NCBI GenBank assembly: GCA_964019155.1 | Contig: OZ025243.1 | Coordinates: 18,545,027 to 18,609,026, forward strand | Length of the DNA stretch: 64,000 nt | Reading direction: 5' to 3' | Source: Osedax fenrisi | Taxonomy: Eukaryota; Annelida; Polychaeta; Sabellida; Siboglinidae | Part shown: positions 38,794 through 52,433 of the stretch, one piece after another | How positions within the stretch are numbered: the stretch's first letter is position 1 | How the letters are laid out: each line of letters opens with the position of its first letter | Position numbers and translations under genes: made by a program | Notes under the pieces: model-generated | The model's database searches: none | The model's input: only the letters and a program-made list of their open reading frames with translations | What the model was told of the DNA's origin: nothing

Positions 38794-39406
38794 TTCAAGT
38801 AAATATGTATAGGAATGTTTTAATGATATACTAATTTATATATATATGTTTATATATATATATATATATATTAAAATAAAAGATTACTATTGAACGTGTA
38901 ATATGAACTTGAGATATACAGCTTTGTGTAGTTATACATATTGTTATATTTCATATTTTAACTGATCTCACATCTCATAGCCTAACCGTTAGAAGAAGTT
39001 CTATCAAATATTGACATCCCTGCTGGAGAATCGTCTTCCAAGGTTTCAAAATACATGTATATCTTCTTGATTCATTTCGGGGGAATGAATTGATAGTAGA
39101 ATGTAGAGCTGCAAGATATCGACCGTGCGGAACCTCCAAAGTTAAAATTATCTAATATTTTCCATCTCTAAAATTATCATATATTATATAATTAAGTAGT
39201 AATATTAATATATATATATATATAGAATTAATACGTTAAGAAATTATCTGATATAACATTATACAGTTAGTAAAATAAGTATTGATATTAAAATAAGTAA
39301 TATATGAATCTTTGAGAATCTCTAGAGTTAAGATGATCCAAACATTTCCATCTCTAAATTAATCATATTATCATATAAATTAAAAGTTTTTATAATTAAT
39401 TAGTAA

Positions 39407-39454
<48 letters not shown>

Positions 39455-40673
39455 CACCAATTTCCATAGTGATTAAACAGTTAGATGTAATATTATAAAT
39501 TTATTAAAATAAGTATTGATATTTGTATTAATTAATGAATTTTAAACATTTATTTATAATTATAATTATAAATTTTAATTAATTATTTAACCTTTTCGTC
39601 ATTTTTATACGTTCCTTCATATAAATATGCCTGACCATAATCATTATTCGATAGATCAACTTTAAACTCTCCACTTACTGTTAATTATTTAGTAATATTT
39701 TACTTAATATTATATTAATTAAATAGCAGGTTTTTATTATACTAATTTATATATATTTTAAATAAGTTAAATAGATAAATAATAATCAGATATCGATATA
39801 TAGATATTATACTATAGTATATCAGCATGCATGTATATCATATAAATATAATGCATGTATGCAGATGATTCTGTAGCTATTGTACCATATAAGGTATAAA
39901 GTCACGTATATTACGTCATTTGTTAGGGGAGATAAGGGTACGCTATCCATAGTAAGTATTGCATGTGATAAAGTGATATTCATACCTATGTTATTGTTAT
40001 TAATGCGGTGCATATATGAACCAATAGAATATCACTATAATAGCGCGAACATTTAATTATATTTAATATACTACATACTTATTATATATATATATGTATA
40101 TACGCGACGAAATACAAACATGGCATACCGCATCTCACAACACTTTCAGAAAGACACTGCTTGGTAGAATCATTAAAGATAAGGCCATCCCTACACGCGC
40201 CACCAGCATACATTTCATGACTATCGCATAACTCCATGAGGTTACATCCTCTACACGATTGGTATATGCCGTTTTCCAAGCCCACACACGAAGTTATGCA
40301 GTTAGGTATGTGCATCGTCATAGCTTCTAGAACTGTAAGTAGGTATGCGTATGTATCTAGTATTATGTGAGGGAGATTAATGTTTTATTTGTATATTTTA
40401 CTATCGAGTTTAACTTTACAATATACATATCAGGTATGGCAAATAATAGTGAATTCGTGTGTTTAAAATAAAATAGTTTACTGAACTAGAATATAATTTT
40501 ATCATTTTATTTATGAATAATATTTATTAATATTTATGATAATAATTATAAATATAATAAATGAGTAAACATGCTAATACTGTGTATATAATATAGCTAT
40601 GAATAGAATAGCCCTAACCTGTAAATAAGCCCAGCACTATACACGCAGTGCTACTGTATGCCATCATGATCAT
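37619..40673 (-). pseudogene. Secreted CBM14 gene, copy 3, inactivated by a nonsense codon
   Basis: Minus-strand exons 40619-40673, 40129-40332, 39592-39677, 38987-39167, 37861-37976 and 37619-37792 correspond one to one with copy 1; all splice sites are intact. Exon 2 protein is that of copy 1 except for E to R just before the last CBM14 cysteine. In exon 4 the second cysteine codon (TGC in copies 1 and 2) lies in a PPKCLKK context, and here it reads TGA (near 39073), ending the protein after about 146 residues. The CBM14 half could still be made as a truncated protein; otherwise this is a young pseudogene. The decayed extra exon 4 is shared with copy 1. Confidence 0.85.
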
Positions 40674-40706
40674 AAGGTACGCTGACAGTCGTGTATCTTA
40701 GTGATG

Positions 40707-40802
40707 AAGTGACGAGCTTATCGATACGGCTGTCACTTATATAACACGTGATCACGTGGTCTAGTCACGTGACTATCGATTTATATTTCAATAGATCTAT
40801 TG
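40707..40802 (-). promoter_or_regulatory. Core promoter of CBM14 copy 3
   Basis: Initiator TCACTT (40707-40712), TATATAAG (40736-40743), E-boxes CACGTG (40745-40750, 40753-40758, 40766-40771) and the CAATAGATCTATTG palindrome (40789-40802), all on the minus strand with the spacing of copies 1 and 2. The promoter is intact although the coding region is broken. Confidence 0.7.
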
Positions 40803-42672
40803 TTAAGTTAGACTACGTCGGGTGCACAATAGCCGCTCTGGTTATTTCCGTAGATCTAAAGGTTATTAATTACTGGGTATGGCTGGTGACATGTGTATTT
40901 GAAAGTTTATCAATCATCAATGTATATATTGATTATAATATTATGTATTACAAAAAAAAAAATTAAATAGTATATATATATATATATATATATTCATGAA
41001 AATAATTGTATTTTATATTATTATTAAATAAATATATTATTTAATATATATAAATGGTATTTAAATTCTTAAATTATAGTATATTTCAATTTATATTGAT
41101 AACTTTTATAGTTCTTATAAACACAGTTAAATTCAGTTAGCTTACATATACGTACGTACAACGTGTATACTACATTGCGCACTGGATCACACAAATATAA
41201 TTGTCATACAAATATTTATTTGACAACATATTAATATGAACATATTATGTTCATAATATGTTCATATAAATATGTTATCACACAAATATAATTTTCAGAC
41301 CACCGTACTGTCACAATATATCATATCATGCTGTCCCCTTTAGCACAACGTTACATCATATCATCAGGGCCGGCTTAAGGGGGGGCAAATCGGGCAATTG
41401 CCCGGGGCCCCAAATTTTGGGGGGCCCATGAATTATTTGAGACATTTTATGAAAAAAAAAATGTTCTTAACTATTTTTCTTATATATTATTAATTTTAAT
41501 TAAAAAAATAAAAATAATATAATAAATTAATTAAATATGAATCATTTAGGCCGATTTGAAGAGTGAATTTTACAAAAATTTCTAAATTGACACGAAGATA
41601 TGGTGGAAACAGCTACATGAAGATTTTGGAAAACATGCTAATAGTGATAACATAGATCTTCTCACACATCTCTGATTGTTAGATAAAATAGTATGAAACC
41701 GATTGATAAATAATTTTTTGATAAACTAGTAGGTGATAAATGATAAACGTATTAAGGTATTATTAACCATAGTTAAATATTAACAATTTATAATTCTATA
41801 ATTAGTTTACAAAACAAAAAGTATACTTTTTTTTATTAAAATTAAATATATTTTATAAGATATATTTTAACTATGATTTCTGATATTTGTAAAGGATTAT
41901 ATTGATTATAAATTACGAAAAAAACGATATTCTGTATAGATTTATAATTGTTATAGTAATTAAAAAAATAGATATTTTCAAAATAATTTTTCTCAAAATA
42001 ATTAACTTTCTCTATCTTATGCTCGTATTAATCAAATGTGTATATTCTCATAGTGTATATATTATTATAGTTGTATTAGTACACATAATATATATAATAG
42101 TTTTAATTTAAATAGGATTATTCTGCTTTAGGTTATTCCTATAGTATTGTTAATAATGTCTATTGATGAAAGGGAATTATGTACATAAAATGATTATCTT
42201 TTTCAACATACTATCATTACAGAAAGATATTATATTTATTGAAACAGATATTATTTATAAATATATATATATATAACATACATATAATACTAAAGGCATT
42301 TTTGCAATTATCCACCTATTACTTGCAAATGAATGTTTAGATTGACATCACCCTCATCTATCTATTTACAAATAAATACACACAATGGCGATATTCTTAT
42401 TGGAGAATAGGTGATAAGTTATCACTGATAACTACATAATTGAAGAAATACAAAATTCAAAATATTATATTATATATCAGTGTACTCAATTCCATATATA
42501 TATCACATCGATATATATATTATCGTTATTTATATCAAGTTAGGTAGGTATTATAGCCTACTATTATTATATAGGTATGTATTGATTTACGACGTACGAT
42601 TCTACGTTGAGATTCATTATCACTGATAATTTATCAGTTATATTTTATCACATTGGTCAATATTTAGGAGTA

Positions 42673-43731
42673 CCAGTAAACTCGGACCAGGTAAACTCGG
42701 ACCAGGTAAACTCGGACCACTTTTGAGGTAAACTCGGACCACTTTTAAAGTAAACTCGGACCACTTTTTAAAAACATAAAGTAAACTCGGACCACTTATT
42801 AAAATAACTATATTTTGTATATTTCTATAATATAATATGCTTTAACTTACTTCCACCTTATATAATTATATTATATCTGTTAAATAAATTATAAAAAGAG
42901 TCATTTAATATGATATTTTTGTGGAATTGTATATTTAAATAGGTAAACATTTAATTTGAACTCGCACCACTTTTGAAGTAAACTCGGACCACTTGTGAAG
43001 TAAACTCGGACCACTTGTGAAGTAAACTCGGACCACTTGTGAAGTAAACTCGGACCACTTAATAAAAACATAAAGAAGATTCGGACCAACTGTATAAACT
43101 ATATATTGTATATTTCTAACATATAATATGCTTTAACTTATAAGTTAAAAGTATAATTTCACTGTATATAATTGCGAGTATTCCGATATTACTACACATA
43201 CATAATTTATCATTTAATAACTTTAATAACATTTAATAACTTAACATAATTTAAATTGTCGTATATCACCACAGAGCTAGAGAGAAATTTCTCTCTAGCT
43301 CTATGTATATCACCGACGAGACCCACGATAGAAGCTATATTTATTATGATAGACGTATACAATATATAAGTTATTTTAATAAGTGGTCCGAGTTTACTTC
43401 ACAAGTGGTCCGAGTTTACTTCAAAAGTGGTGCGAGTTCAAATTAAATGTTTACCTATTTAAGTATATAATTCCACAAAAATATCATATTAAATGACTCT
43501 TTTTATAATTTATTTAACAGATATAATATAATTATATAAGGTAAGTTAAGTTAAAGCATATTATATTATAGAAATATACAAAATATAGTTATTTTAAAAG
43601 TGGTCCGAATCTTCTTTATGTTTTTAATAAGTGGTCCGAGTTTACTTTATGTTTTTAAAAAGTGGTCCGAGTTTACTTTAAAAGTGGTCCGAGTTTACCT
43701 GGTCCGAATTTACCTGGTCCGAATTTACTGG
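42673..43731. mobile_element. TA-flanked fold-back element with GTAAACTCGGACCACTT arrays
   Basis: Ends CCAGTAAACTCGGACC and its inverse are each flanked by TA. Arms of roughly 350 bp are close inverted copies, including several tandem GTAAACTCGGACCACTTnnnn units, an AAGAAGATTCGG-like variant and a shared AT-rich stretch. The centre (about 43040-43370) is unique. The ends resemble the CCCAGTAAAC ends of the large element at 53306. No ORF. Confidence 0.8.
43273..43302. other. Perfect 30-bp palindrome
   Basis: AGAGCTAGAGAGAAA is followed immediately by its exact reverse complement, with no loop, in the centre of the fold-back element. It would extrude as a cruciform. No function is known to me. 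Confidence 0.85.
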
Positions 43732-44363
43732 TATTCATATTTAGCTACCGATCTATTAGAATGTTTTCAATAATAATATAATTATAATAGATTATAGAGC
43801 TCAAAGTTATGAAAATGCCAGCATATGTCTGGAAGATTCAATGACATGAAATATATTATAATAACCATAGTCCATTGTCAATATGGATTCACATATCTAC
43901 ACTGTGTATTCCTTAAATCTGGTTGGGCAAAATGCCGTTAAATCTTCGACAAGTGTAGCAATATTCGTTGCCTTCATCCCAAATCAATATAATTTATTTA
44001 GCTAAACTATATAAAGAATATATTAACATCTAGATTAAAGAAGAATATAATATTTTTTATTAAAAGAATTATCGAATATAAAATGGTGATCGCAAGCAGA
44101 TTCTGTTAGTGCAGTCTCTTGATAACTTCTTGTAGGACCTAATTACATAATTTATATCTGATATTATATATGTTAAAATATAACTTAAATTACATTACTA
44201 GAGTCAATGTATTTATTCAATAAAATGCAATTTTAGAATTTGAGACTTCGATATAATGAAAACCGTGGAGCTAATTACTTTGTAGAATAAAGTCTATCAG
44301 AAAAGTATTGCAATTAGGTTACATTGAGATAATAGCGGTAAAATATTGATGCACTCTATAAAT

Positions 44364-44641
44364 CAGTGGTTCCCAACCTATGGGTCATTGAGTATTTTGT
44401 GTAGGTCCTGATCCAATTTCTAAAAAATAATATAAATGCTTTTATATGCAAATTGGATTTATGGTCGAGAAAAATTTAAGATGGAAATATATATTTAAAT
44501 ATATGTATATTAATTTGTATATGATTATTTTATGATTAAAGTATAATAATAACAAAATAAAATTTGTCATTGGGTCATGGTATATTTTTTAATTAAGAAT
44601 TATAAAAAAGGGTCACGGTGAAAAAAGGTTGGGAACCACTG
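44364..44641. mobile_element. 278-bp hAT MITE nested in the larger hAT element
   Basis: CAGTGGTTCCCAACCT at the left and AGGTTGGGAACCACTG at the right are perfect inverted ends. Flanks CTATAAAT and CTCTAAAT form an 8-bp target duplication with one mismatch. The interior has GGGTCATTG / GGGTCACGG words but no ORF. The terminal sequence is that of widespread hAT-type MITEs. Confidence 0.85.
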
Positions 44642-44867
44642 CTCTAAATATATATGCGAGAAAAGAAATTATTATGAGGAGTTGATTAAAGTATACAAAC
44701 AAATTACAAAATAATTAGTATAATGATAACTTATGATAAAATTGAAGAGTTATAAATATTAGTTTTTGCCAAAATGGCCCATTTAATATGTTATTAAATT
44801 ATTATGGGGCCCATGCGTTTTTTTTGCCCGGGGCCCATAGTATGCTTAAGCCGGCCCTGCATATCAT

Positions 44868-46480
44868 ACTTGCAGCACACCGTACTGTCACGTTATATCA
44901 TATTGTAATGTCACGTTACATCATACCATACTTTCAGCACACCGTACTGTCACATTATATCATATAAGAATGTCACGTTACATAATATCATACTTTCAGA
45001 CCACCGTTATGTCACGTTATATCATATCATACTATCCCCTCTAGCACAACGTACTATCACGTTACATCATATCATACTTTCAGCACACCGTACTGTCACA
45101 TTATATCATATAAGAATGTCACGTTATATAATATCATACTTGCAGACCACCGTACTGTCACGTTATATCATATTATAATGTCACGTTACATCATATCATA
45201 CTTTCAGACCACCGTACTGTTACGTTATATCATATCATACTATCCCATCTAGCACAACGTACTATCACGTTACATCATATCATACTTTCAGCACACCGTA
45301 CTGTCACGTTATATCATATCATGCTGTCCCCTCTAGCACAACATACTATCACGTTACATCATATCATACTTTCAGCACATCGTACTGTCACATTATATCA
45401 TATAAGAATGTCACGTTACATAATATCAAACTTTCAGACCACCGTACTGTCACGTTATATCATATTATAATGTCACGTTACATCATATCATACTTTCAGA
45501 CCACCGTACTGTTACGTTATATCATATCATACTATCCCATCTAGCACAACGTACTATCACGTTACATCATATCATACTTTCAGACCACCGTACTGTTACG
45601 TTATATCATATCATACTATCCCATCTAGCACAACGTACTATCACGTTACATCATATCATACTTTCAGCACACCGTACTGCCACGTTATATCATATCATGC
45701 TGTCCCCTCTAGCACAACATACTATCACGTTACATCATATCATACTTTCAGCACATCGTACTGTCACATTATATCATATAAGAATGTCACGTTACATAAT
45801 ATCAAACTTTCAGACCACCGTACTGTCACGTTATATCATATTATAATGTCACGTTACATCATATCATACTTTCAGACCACCGTACTGTTACGTTATATCA
45901 TAGCATACTATCCCATCTAGCACAACGTACTATCACGTTACATCATATCATACTTTCAGCACACCGTACTGTCACGTTATATCATATCATGCTGTCCCCT
46001 CTAGCACAACATACTATCACGTTACATCATATCATACTTTCAGCACATCGTACTGTCACATTATATCATATAAGAATGTCACGTTACATAATATCAAACT
46101 TTCAGACCACCGTACTGTCACGTTATATCATATTATAATGTCACGTTACATCATATCATACTTTCAGACCACCGTACTGTTACGTTATATCATATCATAC
46201 TATCCCATCTAGCACAACATACTATCACGTTACATCATATCATACTTTCAGCACACCGTACTGTTACGTTATATCATATCATACTATCCCATCTAGCACA
46301 ACGTACTATCACGTTACATCATATCATACTTTCAGCACACCGTACTGTCACGTTATATCATATCATGGTGTCCCCTCTAGCACAACGTACTATCACGTTA
46401 CATCATATCATACTTTCAGCACACCGTACTGCCACGTTATATCATATCATGGTGTCCCCTCTAGCACAACGTACTATCAC
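44868..46480. repeat. 1.6-kb satellite array with higher-order structure
   Basis: Tandem monomers of about 84 bp (CTTTCAGCACACCGTACTGT, CACGTTATATCATATCATRC, TATCCCCTCTAGCACAACGT words) alternate with shorter variants of about 62 bp carrying AGAATGTCACGTTACATAAT. The CAGCACATCGTAC variant recurs at about 45371, 45747 and 46039, so blocks of about 292 and 376 bp were duplicated as higher-order units. It derives from the single monomer at 6726-6822 of unit 1. Confidence 0.85.
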
Positions 46481-47184
46481 GTACAAACGTAATATAACTC
46501 GTGAATTCTATCAGATTTCATACTGCATTTCACTCCGTAAGAAGTAACTCTATATAATTATCATTATGATTATTATTAAATGTTATTATTATTATTAATT
46601 ATTAACTATTAAATAATCCTCATAATGAAATTCAATAATGATGTAGAGTATTCTTATTTAAATTTAAAACAAACGTTGTATAATAATATTTTTTCATATT
46701 AAAAATATCTATTATCATAACAGATCTATGTCAATCTGTTAAAGTGTTCATCTGCAATGTCGAATTGAATAACGGAAATATATTACTATTTTTTTATGGG
46801 AATTCATATATTCATATATTCCTAATATAATTATTTTTATGTAAAATATATCTCAAAAGAATCAGTTTTAAAATAAAAATATCAACATATTACAATACTT
46901 ATTTATACATGGATTTGCATGTTATAACATATTTTTTATTTATTTTCTTGTCATCATTTTAAAATAAATCGTGTATGTTTATATATATTATCTGAATAAT
47001 AAATAGTGTATATGTAAGATAAATATAATTGGGCATTTTATTTTATATTAGCAATAATGTCATAATTATATTATAGAATAAATGTACTTATAATAATTAT
47101 TGTATATATATTTCACTTATTCAAACTTAAACTCTTTTAATAATGCTTTGATTTACTAGAAATATTCAGATAATGTATTATTAT
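46481..47184 (-). other. Inverted-unit spacer, non-coding
   Basis: Reverse counterpart of about 5610-6300 of unit 1, with one of the two ~235-bp repeats and without the 28-bp array. No gene is seen. Confidence 0.7.
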
Positions 47185-47925
47185 TTTTTTTTATTATTAT
47201 TATCAGATTTGGTTTTAACAACCGGGTAATTGTAGAAGCAGAGCTTATCGAGACAATTACCCTTTATTATTTTGACAAGTCCTAAAAAGTACAATTATAA
47301 TTGGAATAATAAATTCCTGAAAAAAAGAATAAACTATATATAACATAATGTTATATCTAAGTTGACTTCCTGTTTACACTAAATCTAATTATGAATAAGA
47401 TCAAATAATTGTACTTATGATGGACTTGAAAAAATTATCAAAAATCATCATATAATATATAAAAATAAACAAAATAAACATTAAGAAAACTAAAACGACT
47501 AAAAAACTAAAAACAGACAAGAAAGGTTAAATTAAGAAGAGTAAATATATGAAAATTTAATATAAAGAATAATAAATATATGTTTGGCAAATATTCAAAA
47601 ATAAATTTACAAATTATCTACACAAAGTAAAAAATATTTAGATAGTTTTCATAAGTCGAAGAGTAGTTATAGTATAAAATATGGAAAAAAGAAGAAATTA
47701 ATGTAAAAATGTAAAATGTAAAAGTCTGAGTAAAGATAAAATGTATTAAAAATAGTATATAATATTATATAAAAGCGTAATTATAGTATAAAATATGGAT
47801 ACAAAGGAGAAATCAATGTAAAAGTCTGAGTAAAGATAAAATTTATTAAAAATAGTAAACTTATTAAAAATTAAAAAAATGTTAAAACATAATTTGAAGT
47901 AGAAAAATAATAGTAGATTAAAAAA

Positions 47926-50859
47926 TCACAAGGTTAAAAAATAATTAAAAATATTATTACTGAAAAGGGAAATAGATACTAATTTTCTTTTATCAATATT
48001 TAATTCATTCCAAAGTCTTGGTCCATATGACATTAAAGAATTATTCATATAGTTATATTTATTATAAGGTTGAATGAAATCAAAAGTACTCCTTGTATTA
48101 ATTTTTTTTTTAGTTATTCTTTTATAATGTTTATAAATACTTGGACTACAAGTTTTATAATATATTCTATGCATAAATATTAGTATTTTATATTTACACA
48201 AATCAAAGATATTTAATAACTTATGATCAATAAATAATTTTTTTGAACTAAAATCTATAGGTTTAGAAAAAACTAATTGTAATACTTTTTTTTGTATAAC
48301 ATGAATACAGTCTATATTAGATTTATATGTATGCCCCCAAATTTCTAAACAATAAATTAAATGGGGATAAAAAAGTGCATAATAAAGTTTAATCATAGCT
48401 GATTCATTAAGGAAGAATGATACATTTTTTATGATCCAATATATTTTTAATAATTTATTCTTTAGAAATTGAAAATGAGATTTCCAGTTCAATGAATTAT
48501 CAATGATTAGTCCAAGGAACTTTGTTTCAGATACTTGAACTAGAAGCTCATTTTCAATTTCTATTTCAAATTCTATATCATTTCTAAATGACATGCAGTG
48601 AGTTTTATCAATGTTAATTGTCAACTTATTTGATTTTACCCATAACATTATTTCATTAATTGTCAGCTGTAATTTAACTTTTAGTTTGTTGGCTGAACAA
48701 TCACTAATTATAATATTGGTGTCATCAGCAAATAGTATAAAAGTATTATTAATAGAGCAGGTCGGCATGTCATTAATAAATATAAGAAAAAGAAGCGGCC
48801 CAAGAATAGAACCTTGGGGGACACCGATATCTATATTAGTAGTAGTAGACATACAGTTATTATAATTTGTAAATTGACTTCTGTCTTTAAGATATGATGA
48901 TAACCATGATAGAGGTAATCCTCTTATACCGTAAAAGTCAAGCTTTTTTAAGAGTATTTCATGGTTGACTGTGTCAAATGCTTTTTTTAAGTCAATGAAT
49001 AGGCCAACACAGTATTTATTGGAGATCAGAGAATCAATAATAGCTTTTTGAAGGGTTTCTATAGCATGGAGGGTACTGATGCCTTTCCTGAACCCAAATT
49101 GTGAACTACTAATTATGTTATGAAAATCACAGAAAGAAAGTAATCTTGAAAAAAACATTTTTTCTAAGATTTTCGGGAATTGAATATTCAAACATATGGG
49201 TCTATAATTATTAAAGTCATTTTTATTACCTGATTTATAGATGGGAATAACTTTGGATTTTTTAAACAAATTTGGAAAAGTGCCTGTTGAAAAAGAAAGA
49301 TTAAAAATATATGTTAAAGGTTCAGCTATAGTGGATGAGATTAATTTTACGAGTTTCATAGATATATCAAGTTCATCCTTAGATATTTTTGGAGAAAAAT
49401 TATCAATAGTTTTAATGACCTCACTACATGTGATTGGAGATAAAAATAATGAATAATAATTACTATTTTTAAGGTAGTCGTTGAACGATGTATTAGGTGA
49501 ACAAATGTTCTTAGCTAGTTTACTACCGACTTGTATAAAGTGTTCATTAAATTTATTTGCTATTGTTTCATCTTTTATTTCCTTTCCATGTATATCAAGT
49601 ACTGATATTTTTGTATTCTTTTTTTGTATAGGATTTATCAATGAATTTATAATTGACCATGTAGTTTTAATGGATTTACTGTTATCCAAAGATTTAGTAT
49701 AAAAATCCTTTTTACACTTTCTTATAATATTCGTGATATCATTTTTATATTTTTTATATATCCTAAGATTATTATCATTTCTATTATTTATATATTTTAT
49801 ATACAGCTTTTGTTTTTTTCTACATGCTTTCTTTAAACTTTTTGTAAACCAAGGAATATCTTTTTTGCGAAAAATATTATTAGATTTGTTTTATCATAAA
49901 TTTTACAAAAAATGTGTAATAAAAAGGTCAAGAGAAATATTAATATCTTCAGATTTTATAAATGTCCAGTTTTTCTCATTAAGTTCTTTCATTAATTTAT
50001 TAACATTGTTAGTGTTATTTATATTGTGAGCTATAATTGGAACATTTTGTTTACATTTGAAACGTATTTTATTTAATTTCATTAAGATAAAAATTGGCAA
50101 GTGATCAGTAAATTCATATTGTAAAATACCAGATGAAATATAAGAAAAATTTCCATTATACAAAATATTGTCAATCAATGTAGAACTATTATTACTGATA
50201 CGTGTTGGTTGATTTATAGACTTAAATAGGTTTTGTAATTGCAATGTGTTTAAAAAAGAATCTGTAATAGTATTGGCTTTAAGTATGTCTATATTAAAGT
50301 CCCCACAGAGAAATATATGTTTACCATTATATACATTGAATTTTTCAATAAAATTATTTAGATAAACAAAAGAATCTTTTTCCAATGAGGGAGATCTATA
50401 AATTGAACTGATTATAATATTTCTAGTATCAAGTTTAATTTCTATAGTAATTGTATCAATGTAAAGGTTACTAAGAGATAGAATGACAATTTTATTTGTA
50501 GAAAATGAACTCTTAATATAAATAGAGACGCCACCAGCTTTTTTGTGATTTCTAATAGTGTGAAAAGAGGTATATCCCTGTAATTCAAATAGATTCATAT
50601 TAAATTCATTGAACCAAGTTTCACATATTGAAATAACATCAAATGTATTATGTATAGATTTAAGTAATAACTTTAAATTATCAAAGTTTTTAACTATACT
50701 TCTACCATTTAATTGTAGTACTGATAACGTATTTAAGTTGTATTTTAATTTATTAAGTTCATTCATCGACATATAAGGAGAAACATGGTCAAAATTATAA
50801 TTAAGATTCTCTGGATCATTGCAAAGAGTTGGATCATTATGAAATTGATTATCAATCAT
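47926..50859 (-). pseudogene. CR1-like LINE ORF2 with a single frameshift
   Basis: From 50859: endonuclease with LSVLQLNGRSIVKNFDNLK, ISICETWFN, IISSIYRSPS, LCGDFNIDIL, RISNNSSTLIDNIL and FTDHLPIFI. The frame shifts near 49905, then RT runs on from about 49890 and as 587 open codons below 49689, with NYRPICLNIQFPKILEK, SSQFGFRKGISTLHAI, FIDLKKAFDTVNHEIL, GVPQGSILGPLLFLIFIND and FADDTNIII (catalytic). Together these form the endonuclease-RT polyprotein that nicks target DNA and copies its RNA. Confidence 0.85.
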
Positions 50860-51115
50860 GGTCAGGTGTAAAAAGTAAATAAGATGTATAAAATAAATAT
50901 GAATAGAAATGTAAGATAAAAATGATTATAAAGAAGTATAAAATTGTAAAATTAAAAGCATATATGAAGGTTTTATATAGAATAAAATAATTAAATGAGT
51001 ATGTATATATATATTTATAACGAGCATGGAAAATTAAAAGTAAAAAACAAAAAAATAAACTGATTTTTTTTGAATAAAATATTATTGTTAAGTTTAAAAT
51101 TATAATAATAAATAG

Positions 51116-51793
51116 TCAACATTTATCAACGGGGAAAAAAGAGTTTGATTTATTGATATCATATTTATAGTGTTTGATGAGATCGTAAGGTGATTTTATT
51201 GTCAAAATGACATCATCATTATCCTTTAGCGTACAACATATACATCCATTATAAGACCATGAACTTTTAGTTAACTCATCACGTTTTAAGGAATGTAATA
51301 AATTACTTCTTCTGTGAGTTAGATCTTCATTAATATAGATTTTATAATGTAATGTATCTTTTATCTTTTTTCGTGCTAGGTAGAGATCATTACGCACTGA
51401 ACGTCTATTAAAGCGTACTAACGTGCTTGATAACTTACTCTTGGTAGTTAACTTATGCGCTATACTAATGTCTGTATGTACAATATGAACTCCCAGTTGG
51501 GTTCCAAATTCTAGTATAGCATCAGCATATGATACGTTTTTTTCAACTATAAGACCAGCAATTTTTAAGTTGTCTCTCATAGAATACTGATCAATATCAT
51601 CAGATCTAATACTGGCAGCAATAAGGCTATTTTCTAAGGTATCAATTTTAGTTTTGAGATAATCAACCTCAGCTCTGACTGCCACGAGAGCCTCAGTTAC
51701 AGCATTTTCAATTATATGTTTAATGTTTAGGGTAACTTTTTCTATTACATTAGCTACTATTAATTGATCCTTTTTATTTAGTTTATCTGCCAT
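51116..51793 (-). CDS. CR1-like LINE ORF1 protein, 225 aa
   Basis: The N-terminal 60 residues are heptad-like and rich in I/L/V/K/E (coiled coil, trimer-forming in relatives). They are followed by DQYSMRDNLKIAGLIVEKN, an RRM-like region with LVRFNRRSVRNDLYLARKKI, and YINEDLTHRRSNLLHSLKR, the usual signature of L1/CR1-type ORF1 RNA-binding chaperones. It starts at ATG 51793 and stops before ORF2. Intact. Confidence 0.85.
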   Translation of the reverse strand: MADKLNKKDQLIVANVIEKVTLNIKHIIENAVTEALVAVRAEVDYLKTKIDTLENSLIAASIRSDDIDQYSMRDNLKIAGLIVEKNVSYADAILEFGTQLGVHIVHTDISIAHKLTTKSKLSSTLVRFNRRSVRNDLYLARKKIKDTLHYKIYINEDLTHRRSNLLHSLKRDELTKSSWSYNGCICCTLKDNDDVILTIKSPYDLIKHYKYDINKSNSFFPVDKC

Positions 51794-52433
51794 TATAACA
51801 GAATATTTTAATTATTGCTAATACAATTTAATAATAATTATATATTACTTTATATACTTTTAGAAATATATCTGCCAATTTAATAAACGAATTATAAAAA
51901 TAATTATAAAAATATATAAAATAAATATATATATCAATATATTTTATGTATACATATATTTATATTATATTATATATATTATATATCAAATTAAAATGTA
52001 AAGTCTAAATAATGAAATTTATATCACCTGAATTTGATTATGTGCATATAAATATACTGATATATAATGTATTCATATACAAATTGACTATATTGAAATG
52101 AAAGAGATTACATAATACAATCAAAAAAATAAAAATAAAAATCAGAAATCACTGAAGCATTATGAATGATTTTAGAATTAATGAATTATACATGATAATA
52201 ACATTGATTTCAAATGAAAATATAATTATTTATTTACAGATTTAAAGTTATATAATAATATGATTTAATAAAAAAAAATTACAGAATAATATAAATATAC
52301 TAATATACTCTTATATATATAATTTTAGTTAAGATATTACTTAGCTGTATGGAGATATTATAGGATTATAAGATAGTAAAAATAAATACGTCTTAAAGCA
52401 AAATTAGTGTAAACAGGAAGTGTTTATTATATG

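Larger units (their letters stand above)
41365..44859. mobile_element. hAT-superfamily element, 3.5 kb, no intact transposase
   Basis: Ends CAGGGCCGGCTTAAG and CTTAAGCCGGCCCTG are inverted, followed inside by GCCCGGGGCCCC-type words. An exact 8-bp target duplication CATATCAT flanks it (41357-41364 and 44860-44867). Eight-base duplications and CAGGG termini are typical of hAT transposons. No transposase frame is left; the interior is AT-rich and carries two nested elements (42673-43731, 44364-44641). It landed in the satellite, and the duplicated target is satellite sequence. Confidence 0.85.

Noticed and set aside
39890..39985. Possible small antisense exon in intron 2 with a GTAAGT donor
   Set aside because: A TTGTTAG acceptor and GTAAGT donor frame 25 nt on the strand opposite to the gene, but there is no neighbouring exon to join it to.
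41902..42111. 69-codon hydrophobic ORF in the hAT element
   Set aside because: Isoleucine/valine-rich frames arise by chance in AT-rich DNA; no transposase motif is present.
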